From Mesorhizobium wenxiniae (lineage in GTDB: Bacteria; Pseudomonadota; Alphaproteobacteria; Rhizobiales; Rhizobiaceae), in NCBI RefSeq assembly GCF_002284535.1, contig NZ_NPKH01000014.1:186001-250000 (forward strand): 64,000 nt of DNA, read 5' to 3'. The notes beneath the pieces were generated by a model, which was not told the origin of the DNA, searched no databases, and saw nothing but the letters and a program-made list of their open reading frames with translations. The translations under genes were made by a program, and so were the position numbers. Within the stretch, counting starts at the first letter, position 1. Every line of letters begins with the position of its first letter. Shown one piece after another: positions 42,379 through 50,072 of the stretch.

Positions 42379-43290
42379 ATGGAAGAACGCAAGCGCTCGG
42401 GCATTCTAAGTGAGCAGCCGGCTGATTTACTGGGTGGTCACGGCTGGCGTGCCGTGTGGGCGGTTCTGCGCGAGGCCGTGCTGAGGCTCTGGAACGACGA
42501 GGCGATGTCGCTCGCCGGGAACATTGCGTTTCGCGCAGTTCTGGCGCTGTTTCCCTTCCTGATTTTTGCCAGTTCGCTCACTGCTTTCTTCGGTGATCCT
42601 GGCATGGCCGATCGTCTCGTCGCTTTTCTCATCGCGATTATTCCGGCACCTTTGGTGGACACCTTGGTCACCGAGGTCCGGGCCGTACTGACGGAAAAGC
42701 GCGGCGGCGTCGCCAGCATCGGCGTGTTGTTGACCATATGGTTTGCTGCCGGAGGCGTTGACAGCGTCCGGGTGGGATTGAACCGCGCCTACGACATCAA
42801 AGAGGAGCGCTCGGTCTGGACGATTTTTGTGCTTCAGGTCCTGGTGGTGATCGGCGGCGCGCTGGTGTTCGTCGTTGTCGCCTATCTTTTGGTGCTGGTG
42901 CCTATTGCCGGTTCGCTTGCCCATCGCCTCCTTCCGGGATTCGAACCGACGCTGGTCACACTTGATGTGGTGCGGTATCCGTCGGCGGCGGCGATCACGA
43001 TGGCGGCGTTGTTTGCGGCGCATATCTTTCTCCCAGCACGCTGGATCCGATTTTCAAACATGTGGCCAGGGGTGGTCTTCACAGTCATTGCGTGGCTAGC
43101 GCTGGCTGGGGCGTTTTCGCTGTATCTTGCCAGTTTCGCCAACTATGCGAGCTACTATGCCGGTCTCGCAGGCGTGATCGCAGCATTGTATTTTCTCTAT
43201 CTCGCCGCACTCGTCCTCATCTTCGGTGGCGAAATAAACCGGGCCCTGCGAATAAGGCGTCTTGGACGGGCGTTGCGGCGAGATTCATAA
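42379..43290 (+). CDS. YihY/BrkB family inner-membrane protein
   Basis: This protein has 303 residues and about six membrane helices. The family blocks are present: LWNDEAMSLAGNIAFRAVLALFPFLIFASSL near the N-terminus, GVASIGVLLTIWFAAGGVDSVRVGLNRAYD, and the C-terminal NYASYYAGLAGVIAALYFLYLAALVLIFGGEINRAL. Members were once called ribonuclease BN, wrongly. The actual role is unknown, perhaps transport. I chose ATG 42379. The upstream open frame is not conserved. Confidence 0.88.
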   Translation: MEERKRSGILSEQPADLLGGHGWRAVWAVLREAVLRLWNDEAMSLAGNIAFRAVLALFPFLIFASSLTAFFGDPGMADRLVAFLIAIIPAPLVDTLVTEVRAVLTEKRGGVASIGVLLTIWFAAGGVDSVRVGLNRAYDIKEERSVWTIFVLQVLVVIGGALVFVVVAYLLVLVPIAGSLAHRLLPGFEPTLVTLDVVRYPSAAAITMAALFAAHIFLPARWIRFSNMWPGVVFTVIAWLALAGAFSLYLASFANYASYYAGLAGVIAALYFLYLAALVLIFGGEINRALRIRRLGRALRRDS

Positions 43291-43374
43291 GCGGTCGGGA
43301 ACGTCGGGTAGACAAACGTCAGCCTGGCCCGTCCGCCGAGTTGAGCCAACTGCGAGTTGATGATCTGTCGGTCA

Positions 43375-44283
43375 TTACAAAGGTCGCCTCGACGGTAAAA
43401 TGCGGTCTGCAAACACTGGGTGAACCACCCCGGAACGGCCGCCAAACCAACCCGCAATCGCGCCAAGCACAAGGGAAACGAATGCCAGGAGTGCGCCGGT
43501 CGATACGACCGAGGCAGCGGTATCTGCAGCTTCCGCCGCTTGTTGCTTCGCCTGCTCGACGGCTTGGCGATATTGTTGTTCCATCTGGCTCACCTGTTGC
43601 GTGGCTTGTTCGAGGGGGATGCCCCGGGCCGTCGCCAGTGCTTGTGCCGCGCTTTGACGTGCTGCGTTCGCATCCGCCTCGTTGCCCATGACGAGAGCGC
43701 GCATCCCGTTAATGGCCGCATTGTTAAGGGCTTCCGGGTCTGTGCCGGTCGAGCGCACCTGAGCTTCAATTGCTTCGAAAGGATTAGCCTCTGCTATAAC
43801 CGGGGCTGCGGTCTGCGCTACGGTCTCGCTCAAGCCTCCCACGGCACTTGCGATGCCACTGAAAGCCCCGCCAACAATCATGCCGACGGTGCTGGTGAGG
43901 AAATATAAGACCAGCAAGGTTGTGAGTGCCCACGTTGTCAGGCCATGGAACGCGCCCGTGGTCGGGAGCGTCTTGCCGGACATCCGAGCAGCGATGTAGC
44001 CGCCGACAAACGCAGCAACAATGCCGGACAAGACGTACCAGATCCCGACTACAATCGAAAAGGTCGATGCCTCGGGATTGTCACCGGTTCTGGGATCGAG
44101 TGTGGCGATGCCGATACCCGCGCCCAGCATGGTCAGCAGGACATGGGTCACAAGCGCGACGACCACTCCCGCGAAAATGGCGCCCCAGCTAACTTTGTTC
44201 AGTAAGATTGTGTGAGCGTCGTCGGTGGCGGTCGAGTGAGCTGGAAATTCCTCTTGCATGGCGTTGGGAATTGCGTCGCTCAT
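43375..44283 (-). CDS. Glycine-rich polytopic membrane protein (PhnA-like annotation), EcfG-controlled
   Basis: This protein has 302 residues. It has four to five membrane helices: VSWGAIFAGVVVALVTHVLLTMLGAGIGI, SIVVGIWYVLSGIVAAFVGGYIAARMSG, LTTWALTTLLVLYFLTSTVGMIVGGAF and a final one near LLAFVSLVLGAIAGWFGGRSG. A soluble helical insert rich in Ala and Gln (about 190-265) separates the last helix. Similar rhizobial proteins are often named PhnA-like, without functional basis. An exact EcfG promoter lies about 105-130 bases upstream, and a 27-base inverted repeat lies in the leader. AAGGACAACGCAG precedes the ATG. Confidence 0.78.
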   Translation of the reverse strand: MSDAIPNAMQEEFPAHSTATDDAHTILLNKVSWGAIFAGVVVALVTHVLLTMLGAGIGIATLDPRTGDNPEASTFSIVVGIWYVLSGIVAAFVGGYIAARMSGKTLPTTGAFHGLTTWALTTLLVLYFLTSTVGMIVGGAFSGIASAVGGLSETVAQTAAPVIAEANPFEAIEAQVRSTGTDPEALNNAAINGMRALVMGNEADANAARQSAAQALATARGIPLEQATQQVSQMEQQYRQAVEQAKQQAAEAADTAASVVSTGALLAFVSLVLGAIAGWFGGRSGVVHPVFADRILPSRRPL

Positions 44284-44305
44284 CTGCGTTGTCCTTGAGT
44301 TCGCA

Positions 44306-44332
44306 GCAGCGTTCGTTTTCAACGAACGCTGC
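44306..44332. repeat. 27-bp inverted repeat in the leader of the 302-residue membrane protein
   Basis: Perfect 12-bp arms GCAGCGTTCGTT/AACGAACGCTGC around a 3-base loop, located in the transcribed leader between EcfG promoter and ATG. It could be an RNA hairpin or a dimeric operator. Confidence 0.88.
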
Positions 44333-44388
44333 AATGATTGCCCGCATCGATGCAGAGCCAACCCGTATTGACGGCCTTGCGTCGCTTT

Positions 44389-44413
44389 AACGGCGGCGGA
44401 AAGGAAATGTTCC
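44389..44413 (-). promoter_or_regulatory. EcfG promoter of the 302-residue membrane protein
   Basis: On the minus strand GGAAC (44413-44409), 16 bases, CGTT (44392-44389). It is 26 kb away from the phyR locus, inside the mosaic region. Confidence 0.88.
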
Positions 44414-44548
44414 TTGGCGCGCGGGGCCAGAGGGAATTGATATGATCGCGCGGCTGCGGCAGGCGGACTAAACCGATGGCTGATGCTGAATATGGGTCCA
44501 ACACTTCGGCGGATGTTTCGCTCTATGTCTCTATGCTCGGCGCCGGCC

Positions 44549-44875
44549 TCATGCTGACGGGCGATTCGACCCCGGAAAAGTCCATGACCCGGCGTTCGCA
44601 GGCGTGCAAGCATGCGTCCCGAGCAGGCGGTCCGCAATACGGTCTGCTGTTCCATGGATCCCTGAGGCGTCTCCCTTTTGCGGTTCCGCCGCCGCTCCGT
44701 CCGCGGCACGCTCAAGGGCTACCATTTTCTTAACCAGCGCCAGCAGGATCGCGCTTGGTGCCTGCGGTAGAGACATGACCTGTTGTGCAAGTTCCATGGT
44801 GTCGCGCGCTTCCTCCGGCGTGCGCCCCATAGATGCGGGGCAGCCACAGGCGAAGTTTGGGATGGGATCATCCAA
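44549..44875 (-). CDS. Possible hypothetical protein
   Basis: The 108-codon frame reads MDDPIPNFACGCPASMGRTP at its start and a helical stretch LAQQVMSLPQAPSAILLALV in the middle. The overlapping frame on the other strand (44476-44733) looks less protein-like. No family and no strong ribosome binding site. Confidence 0.35.
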   Translation of the reverse strand: MDDPIPNFACGCPASMGRTPEEARDTMELAQQVMSLPQAPSAILLALVKKMVALERAADGAAAEPQKGDASGIHGTADRIADRLLGTHACTPANAGSWTFPGSNRPSA

Positions 44876-45406
44876 CGGTGGCGCAAAGTAATCGCAGCGT
44901 CAGCTTCACAAGCACAGGTACCAAGCTCGTCTCCATGCTTCTGCAATCGTTCCCGAAGTACTATGGCTTGCCGACCAGCCGTTGCACTGGCGGTGCAGGC
45001 TGCGCCCTATGAACTCCACGCCCTGCACGATCAGAGGGGCCACGCCGATTTTCGACGGGGAGCCTTAGCCGAGGTAGGCCAGATGAAGATTTCTAGCGGG
45101 TGTGTTCCTCAAGCGGAACATTAGTGCATTCTAATGATTTTCTGTGAGCGGCGGGCACGCCCTCCGTTGCCCGCTGCAGATTGGGGCCCTTAACCCGATC
45201 GGCCCGCGCTCTCCGCCAGAGGCGCGGGCTTTCTTTCCATAGGTCGTTACCGGTTTAGCCTTTCGACGGTCTCGATGATTGCCTTCGCAAGTGCTTCGCC
45301 CTCATGGATAGGCTCTGGGCCGTAGAGCAGCCAACACAGCTTCCTCGCTCGGCAGCAGGGCTGGTTCAATCGAAACCGTGCTGCCATCAATGCACAGTTA
45401 GTCCAA
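44876..45406. other. Gene-free stretch with a terminator-like hairpin
   Basis: No gene is supported. At 45202-45236 a GCCCGCGC/GCGCGGGC stem is followed by TTTCTTT, a terminator-like structure without an obvious gene in front of it, perhaps left from a lost gene. Confidence 0.5.
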
Positions 45407-45721
45407 TCAGCCGGCGGGCTTGTAAACTTTGGCAGCTTTGTTGGCCACTGCGAGCACCGCCTTCATGTCGAGCTCTTCGAGGACAACGAGGTCGGTCACC
45501 GAGCCGCTTGCCCGCACCGCCAGTGCTAGGCCCATCCCAGCGGCCTGGTCCGGCACCTCAGCATTGACCACGATATCATAGATGCCGCGAGTAAACATCA
45601 CACCGGAAACCTTGCCGCCAACGCTTTCAAAAAGCGTCTTGATTGCCGCTTCTCGGTCTGAGCCCTGTATCAATCCTTTATAGGCATTGGGCGCATAGTT
45701 TGCCAATATAGTCACTTTCAT
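45407..45721 (-). CDS. GYD domain-containing protein
   Basis: This protein has 104 residues and covers a whole GYD domain: KVTILANYAPNAYKGLIQGSDREAAIKTLFESVGGKVSGVMFTRGIYDIVVNAEVPD. The GxYD-like segment RGIYDIVV gives the family its name. It is a ferredoxin-like alpha/beta fold, probably cytosolic, and its function is unknown. The start follows GGAGGAATCCCC. It stands alone on its strand. Confidence 0.85.
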   Translation of the reverse strand: MKVTILANYAPNAYKGLIQGSDREAAIKTLFESVGGKVSGVMFTRGIYDIVVNAEVPDQAAGMGLALAVRASGSVTDLVVLEELDMKAVLAVANKAAKVYKPAG

Positions 45722-45937
45722 GGGGATTCCTCCAAAGCTTATACTCGTGTCGTATCAATATTTGACCAACACGGAGTTATTTATCTTTTCGCTACCAATT
45801 TACAGTGGTCTGTGAATGGCCCGACAGCCTTCGGGGTGAGCCAACCGGCCGCCGGGCCTAACCGGCTCATGAGGTCTCGCACTCGCCGGCTGGAGCGAAT
45901 TATAGGCGATTTCATGCATCATTGCTAATTTAGTAAA

Positions 45938-46887
45938 ATGATCATGATCCGTTCCCCTAGCCGCAGATTGCACGGACCTAGACTCGAATCGGTGCGTAAA
46001 CGAGTGTGTGCCGGCGCCGCTGGACGGCTAGAGTTCATTCCTCCGATGATGCCGACCTTGGTAGCCAAGCCGCCCCAAGGTGACGGATGGACTCACGAGG
46101 TAAAATTCGACGGCTACCGCTCTCAAATCATCATAGACAGCGGCGAGGTCCGCATGTTCACCAGGCGCGGCCTTGATTGGACGGCCAAGTACCGCGACCT
46201 GACCGAGGCAGCCAAGGGGCTGAACGTCCAGAACGTCATCATCGATGGCGAGGTGATCGTTCTCAACAAGGAAGGCCATTCGGACTTTGCCGAGCTGCGG
46301 AAGGCAATCACCCGTCGCCAGCACGACCTCTATTTCGTTGCCTTCGATCTGCTGCACCTCAATGGTCACGACCTGCGCGACATGGCGCTGGAGGACCGGC
46401 GGGAGATACTGCACGGCATGATCCCTCCTGATACTCGTATCCAATTCAGCGAGGCGCTGCCGGGCAGGGCCGATGCGCTGTTCCACTGATAGACAAGGCC
46501 GGGTTGGAGGGAATGGTGTCGAAGCGCGCGGACTCTAAATACCGCAGCGGCCCGACTACCAATTGGCTGAAAACCAAATCCTTCACCGAAAGCGAGTTTG
46601 AACTTCTCGGAGTTGAACGCGAGCGGGGCAAGCCGGCCTTCGCTCTGATGGCCGAGCCGGAGACCCGCAAATATGTCGGCAGTGCGTTCGTGAGCGTCAA
46701 TCGCGAGATGCGGGAGCGATTATGGAAGCGCGTCCAGGAACATGCCGGGCCACCGCCCAAGGACATGCCAAAGCGCCCGGCAACGCAATGGGTAAAACCG
46801 GGCATCAAAGCCCGCGTGAAGCACCTCAGGGGCGAGGAAGACCTGAGGCACACCTCGCTGCAGGATTTTTGGGACGAAGGAACTTAA
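45938..46887 (+). pseudogene. ATP-dependent DNA ligase (LigD/LigC-type) with a one-base frameshift
   Basis: The first frame (to 46489) has the adenylation motif WTHEVKFDGYRSQI with the nucleotide-binding lysine, MFTRRGLDWTAKY, NVIIDGEVIVLNKEGHSDF and VAFDLLHLNGHDLRDM. It stops right after LPGRADALFH. The second frame (46504-46887) continues EGMVSKRADSKYRSGPTTNW, LKTKSF and then the OB-fold region. Expected CAC-CTG-ATA at about 46483 reads CACTGATA, so one C is missing. Joined, the protein is a complete single ligase of about 315 residues for non-homologous end joining or repair. Either a recent mutation or a sequencing error. Confidence 0.88.
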
Positions 46888-46912
46888 TGCGTTCCTCCGG
46901 CTTGGGGACGGA

Positions 46913-47128
46913 ATGAGCACCCGCGGTACGGACTTCTTGCACAAATGGCTTGCGAACACCGTGCCCGACGCGGTCGGGACTGATGTGATCTCGGTGGCCG
47001 AATTGACCCAAAAACTATTCGCCGACGCCAAGGCTCTCGGAATCAGCAGCACTGAGATAGAGGAAGAAACCGGCAGCGTCTACGAAGCGATCTTCGACGC
47101 CATAGTTCATCATGACGCGGGTGGGTAA
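46913..47128 (+). CDS. DUF768 family protein
   Basis: The 71-residue product (starting MSTRGTDFLHKWLANTVPDA) contains VISVAELTQKLFADAKALGI, EIEEETGSVYEAIFDAIVHH. This matches DUF768, a small family largely confined to Mesorhizobium and relatives and often present in many copies. It is helical, without known function. It lies 25 bases after the ligase. Confidence 0.85.
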   Translation: MSTRGTDFLHKWLANTVPDAVGTDVISVAELTQKLFADAKALGISSTEIEEETGSVYEAIFDAIVHHDAGG

Positions 47129-47185
47129 TGTGCGTCGAAGCCGGGAAAGCGCGGCCTCTTACAAAAAGCGGAATGGCTGGCCGAT

Positions 47186-47413
47186 CTACATGACCCTCAG
47201 ATCGGTCTTAAAATCTAGTGAGACCCTATCCAGTGCCATCTTGATGTCATCGGGACTGTCGATGCCACCACTGAAAAGGGCAAAGAGGCGACGCGCCAGG
47301 TGCTCTCGCGCCGGGTGCGAGCCTTCGACACCAACTTGTTCGCAATAATCGTCTAGAATTCTGGTGAGCGTCGCAAGCTGCTCGGAATCTAATATGTCGC
47401 GGCGGTAGGTCAT
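47186..47413 (-). CDS. Small hypothetical protein, paralogue of the gene at 47570
   Basis: The 75-residue protein (MTYRRDILDSEQLATLTRIL at the start) has a pattern EQLATLTRILDDYC, REHLARRLFALFSGG, DDIKMAL, shared with the gene at 47570 (EDLALCQRVFDQIC, AEDLAAAVLTAFHCG-like, ADLLAAI). It is all-helical. No function is known. GGGAGATGCGCG precedes its ATG. Confidence 0.6.
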   Translation of the reverse strand: MTYRRDILDSEQLATLTRILDDYCEQVGVEGSHPAREHLARRLFALFSGGIDSPDDIKMALDRVSLDFKTDLRVM

Positions 47414-47569
47414 CGCGCATCTCCCTGTGTTCGGGCGAAAGCGTGATCGACTCTTTCAAGCGTCCGTAGCCATGCAGATCGGACGACGTGGGGACTATGC
47501 GCCTATTCCCGACAAATAGCGAATCGCTCTCGCGGTCGGCGTATTCGTCGCCGCCACTCTACGGGCTGG

Positions 47570-47803
47570 TCAGCCAGCCCGCTTCTCGAAATCATTGCGC
47601 CGCGAGCGGATGGCGGCCAGTAAATCAGCTTCGGTCCTGTTCGGGGAGCAATGGAAAGCAGTCAGGACCGCCGCCGCCAGGTCTTCCGCCTCAATCGACT
47701 GGCGCTCCAAACTGGCGCCGGCGCATATCTGGTCGAATACTCGCTGGCACAAGGCCAAATCTTCCGGTCCTAGAAATTGATTGTGGGGGAATCGACTTAG
47801 CAT
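47570..47803 (-). CDS. Small hypothetical protein, paralogue of the gene at 47186
   Basis: The 77-residue protein begins MLSRFPHNQFLGPEDLALCQ and shares the three-helix pattern with the upstream-strand neighbour at 47186. The two probably arose by duplication of a rhizobial family. GGAGGCGTTGAG precedes the ATG. No function is suggested. Confidence 0.6.
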   Translation of the reverse strand: MLSRFPHNQFLGPEDLALCQRVFDQICAGASLERQSIEAEDLAAAVLTAFHCSPNRTEADLLAAIRSRRNDFEKRAG

Positions 47804-47931
47804 CTCAACGCCTCCGTAGGGGGCGAGAGTGCGATAGGCGCGTCTCTCAATCAGCGAAGCCCTTTATATGATCGCTGACGCCTGAACTGTACGCTTTCGC
47901 ACAAAAATTACGAGAGTCATTCCTATTTCAC

Positions 47932-47956
47932 GGAACAAGCACGATCGGGTGACGTT
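47932..47956 (+). promoter_or_regulatory. EcfG promoter of the 57-residue protein
   Basis: GGAAC (47932-47936), 16 bases, CGTT (47953-47956), 24 bases before the ATG at 47980, giving a short leader. Confidence 0.86.
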
Positions 47957-47979
47957 ACGACATCAAAAGGGTTGCTACA

Positions 47980-48153
47980 ATGGCGGACGGACCTGACAAG
48001 CCACCCTCGGCACCGGATCGTCTCTCCCTTGTCCAGCGCTTGGTCAAAGACGCCAATATCACCGAAGAGCAGGCTCGCGAGCTTATCGCTCTCTTGGGGA
48101 CCAATTGGCCTTCGCTTATGCGAGAGGCCCGGTTTCTGCCCAAGAAACGCTAG
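47980..48153 (+). CDS. Small hypothetical protein, EcfG-controlled
   Basis: This 57-residue protein starts MADGPDKPPSAPDRLSLVQR and continues LVKDANITEEQARELIALLG, then NWPSLMREARFLPKKR. The middle looks like a short helical motif (helix-TEEQARELI-helix). Rhizobial genomes carry similar small proteins of unknown function. Too short for most gene finders, but the exact EcfG promoter immediately upstream supports it as a real stress-induced gene. Confidence 0.72.
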   Translation: MADGPDKPPSAPDRLSLVQRLVKDANITEEQARELIALLGTNWPSLMREARFLPKKR

Positions 48154-48263
48154 TCTGGTCAGTCAAGCATAAATCACCTAGTGGATATGCCTCACCAACA
48201 TTTGCGGTCGAGCGTTCGCAGTAAGGGGTCCAGTCGGCATAACAGCGTCCCGCGCCGGCCCCG

Positions 48264-48461
48264 CTAACCGCGCGTCTTGGCTTTCGGTTCCGGCGCGCTC
48301 TCCGATGGATTTGCAATCAACCTCCGATCCCGTACCACCAGCAACTTCTTTTTTCTTGCCAGCAGTTTCTCGCGATTTCCATTAGCGGCCGCTTGGCCAT
48401 GCTTCGCGGCAATCGCGTAGTCGGCTCTGTTCGTTCGGTAGTCTTTTTTCTGCACAGACAT
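48264..48461 (-). CDS. Small basic hypothetical protein
   Basis: The 65-residue product starts MSVQKKDYRTNRADYAIAAK, is rich in Lys and Arg (REKLLARKKKLLVVRDRR) and ends SESAPEPKAKTRG. It could bind nucleic acid. GGAGGTTGCAACG lies before the ATG at 48461. No family recognised. Confidence 0.55.
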   Translation of the reverse strand: MSVQKKDYRTNRADYAIAAKHGQAAANGNREKLLARKKKLLVVRDRRLIANPSESAPEPKAKTRG

Positions 48462-48529
48462 CGTTGCAACCTCCCAGTTCCGAGAACAACGCGGCATGGC
48501 GCGAGGCAGTTCCGAAGGCACTAGGGCGC

Positions 48530-48814
48530 CTACATTTCGTTGTTTTCGATGATGCCGGCTTCGCCGTCGGTCAGGCGAGGCGCGGGCGCCGATTTCCGCA
48601 GCCTCACGCCAGCGCCGCCGCCGTTCTCAGGGATGAACTCGACACCCGCAGATTCGAGGGCGCGTTCGATCGCAGCCAATGCATCTTCCGAACCGCCATA
48701 TCGACCTGTCTCGAAATTTGAAATCGTGTTCCGGTGAACTCCCGCAGCCTTTGAGAGGTCAGCCAAGGACCAATTCAATGCGGCTCTTGCCATTCTCACT
48801 TGTGCAGGCTTCAC
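48530..48814 (-). CDS. XRE-family helix-turn-helix regulator
   Basis: The 94-residue protein is almost only an HTH_3 domain: VRMARAALNWSLADLSKAAGVHRNTISNFETGRYGG, followed by a helix (ALAAIERALESAGVEFIPENGGGAGVRL) typical of a large rhizobial family of short Cro-like repressors. It starts with GTG. It lies divergent from the two-gene unit at 48876, with TCACAA repeats between them, so autoregulation and control of those genes are likely. Confidence 0.88.
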   Translation of the reverse strand: MKPAQVRMARAALNWSLADLSKAAGVHRNTISNFETGRYGGSEDALAAIERALESAGVEFIPENGGGAGVRLRKSAPAPRLTDGEAGIIENNEM

Positions 48815-48858
48815 AACTGTCGATCCTTATGATAATTTCACAAGTGCAAATATCACAA
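48811..48858. promoter_or_regulatory. TCACAA repeat array between divergent genes
   Basis: TCACAA occurs at 48811, 48838 and 48853, and the two right copies lie in one context (TTTCACAAGTG and TATCACAATTG) 15 bases apart. A plausible operator for the XRE regulator. Confidence 0.5.
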
Positions 48859-48875
48859 TTGACGGAGGAAATCCA

Positions 48876-49409
48876 ATGCCTTCACGCATTGTTCGGGCTG
48901 GCACCGCTGCGACGGCAGCCTTTTTGCTTCCGGCGGTCGGCGATGCCAAGACGATACGCCTTGGGGAGCCAGCCCTAATTGAACTCGGCAACGAACTTGA
49001 TCGTCTCACTGCCGAATGCCGACATATCCACGGTGATTGCGAACACAAATGCGAAATCTGGCACGCCATTGCAGACAAGGAAGGCGTGTCGCCGCAGAAT
49101 AACGACGAACCGGTGGCAGGGTCTGAGGAACGCCTTGAGCGCTACTGGGAAATCAGCAGAGAGACTGGGGCACACAAAGCCATTGATGCGGAACACGCCG
49201 CCTATCGTCGCATCGATGAAATCAACAAGCTCATTCGGACAATACAGCCGACCACGCTGGCGGGCTTGGCTGTTTGGGCAAAGGCAACACGGTTGGATTG
49301 CTTGAGTGTCGACGCGCTAGCAATGCCGCTGGAGGATGCCGATTGGGACGATGAGTGCCTGATCAGGTTCCTTGCCGAGGTCGAGCGGATGGCGGGAGAC
49401 GTGTCATGA
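48876..49409 (+). CDS. Hypothetical protein of a two-gene unit
   Basis: The 177-residue product begins MPSRIVRAGTAATAAFLLPAVGDAK, which could be a weak signal peptide or simply a hydrophobic start. The rest is helical with cysteines in ECRHIHGDCEHKCEIW. No family recognised. GGAGGAAATCC precedes the ATG. Its stop overlaps the start of the next gene (ATGA), so translation is coupled. It lies divergent from the XRE regulator, as in many prophage or island accessory units. Confidence 0.6.
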   Translation: MPSRIVRAGTAATAAFLLPAVGDAKTIRLGEPALIELGNELDRLTAECRHIHGDCEHKCEIWHAIADKEGVSPQNNDEPVAGSEERLERYWEISRETGAHKAIDAEHAAYRRIDEINKLIRTIQPTTLAGLAVWAKATRLDCLSVDALAMPLEDADWDDECLIRFLAEVERMAGDVS

Positions 49410-49894
49410 GCGCCACCGTCAAGACGAAGGCGCTGGCTGCATTCGTGCAGCAATGCCTTGATCCGTTGCCCGATGCCGTCCTCATCGACACGCACCACAA
49501 CAAGCTCATGCGTCAGGCGCGGCGCCTTCCTTGGTGCAAGGCTGATGCTGTCACCAGCCTGACAAGAGCGGAAACGGATTACTGGCACGCAAAAAGCATT
49601 CACGCGATGTACGTCCTAGAGGACGAGGATCGATCTAGCGCCTATTCTGACAAACGGATGGCCAGCGTCGACAGGAACCGGCAGGCTGTCGCCGATCAAA
49701 TCCGAGTTCCAGCCCTCGCTCTCCTGGCCGTTCAATGGAAGCGAGAAGCCGCAAAGGACCGATATCTGCCGATCGTTGCGGATGAAGTCGCCAAGCTCGT
49801 CGCGGCGGACGAGGCCTTTCTTGCAGCGCATCCGATCACCAAGCAACCTCGTAGAAAAACGTGGCTTGAGCGACCATTACTGAACCCTGCCTAA
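49406..49894 (+). CDS. Hypothetical protein of a two-gene unit
   Basis: The 162-residue product starts MSATVKTKALAAFVQQCLDP and is helical and rich in Ala, Arg and Asp (WKREAAKDRYLPIVADEVAKLVAADEAF). It overlaps the preceding gene by four bases. No family or motif is recognised. A terminator-like hairpin follows directly. Confidence 0.58.
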   Translation: MSATVKTKALAAFVQQCLDPLPDAVLIDTHHNKLMRQARRLPWCKADAVTSLTRAETDYWHAKSIHAMYVLEDEDRSSAYSDKRMASVDRNRQAVADQIRVPALALLAVQWKREAAKDRYLPIVADEVAKLVAADEAFLAAHPITKQPRRKTWLERPLLNPA

Positions 49895-49919
49895 GCCCGC
49901 TGCCTCACCGCGGCGGGCT
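49895..49919 (+). terminator. Short hairpin after the two-gene unit
   Basis: GCCCGC/GCGGGC stem starting one base after the stop codon, followed by TCGTTTGC. A related sequence with the same GCTGCCTCAC core recurs at 50064-50088. Weak T-run. Confidence 0.45.
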
Positions 49920-50072
49920 CGTTTGCTTGATGGCCTTGTTTGCGCAAAGCAAGATCGAGGCAGAGCGCGAGAAGCACGATGCGAAACGAGGGTGGCGGGA
50001 GCGGAGGGAGCTTTGCCATACTCCGTATAACATATGTTAAGCCGGAATGTTCCTCGTTCAAGCCCCGCTGCC

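Noticed and set aside
44476..44733. Plus-strand frame of 85 codons
   Set aside because: Composition shifts to Arg/Pro-rich in the second half and it overlaps the somewhat better minus-strand frame. Neither is strongly supported.
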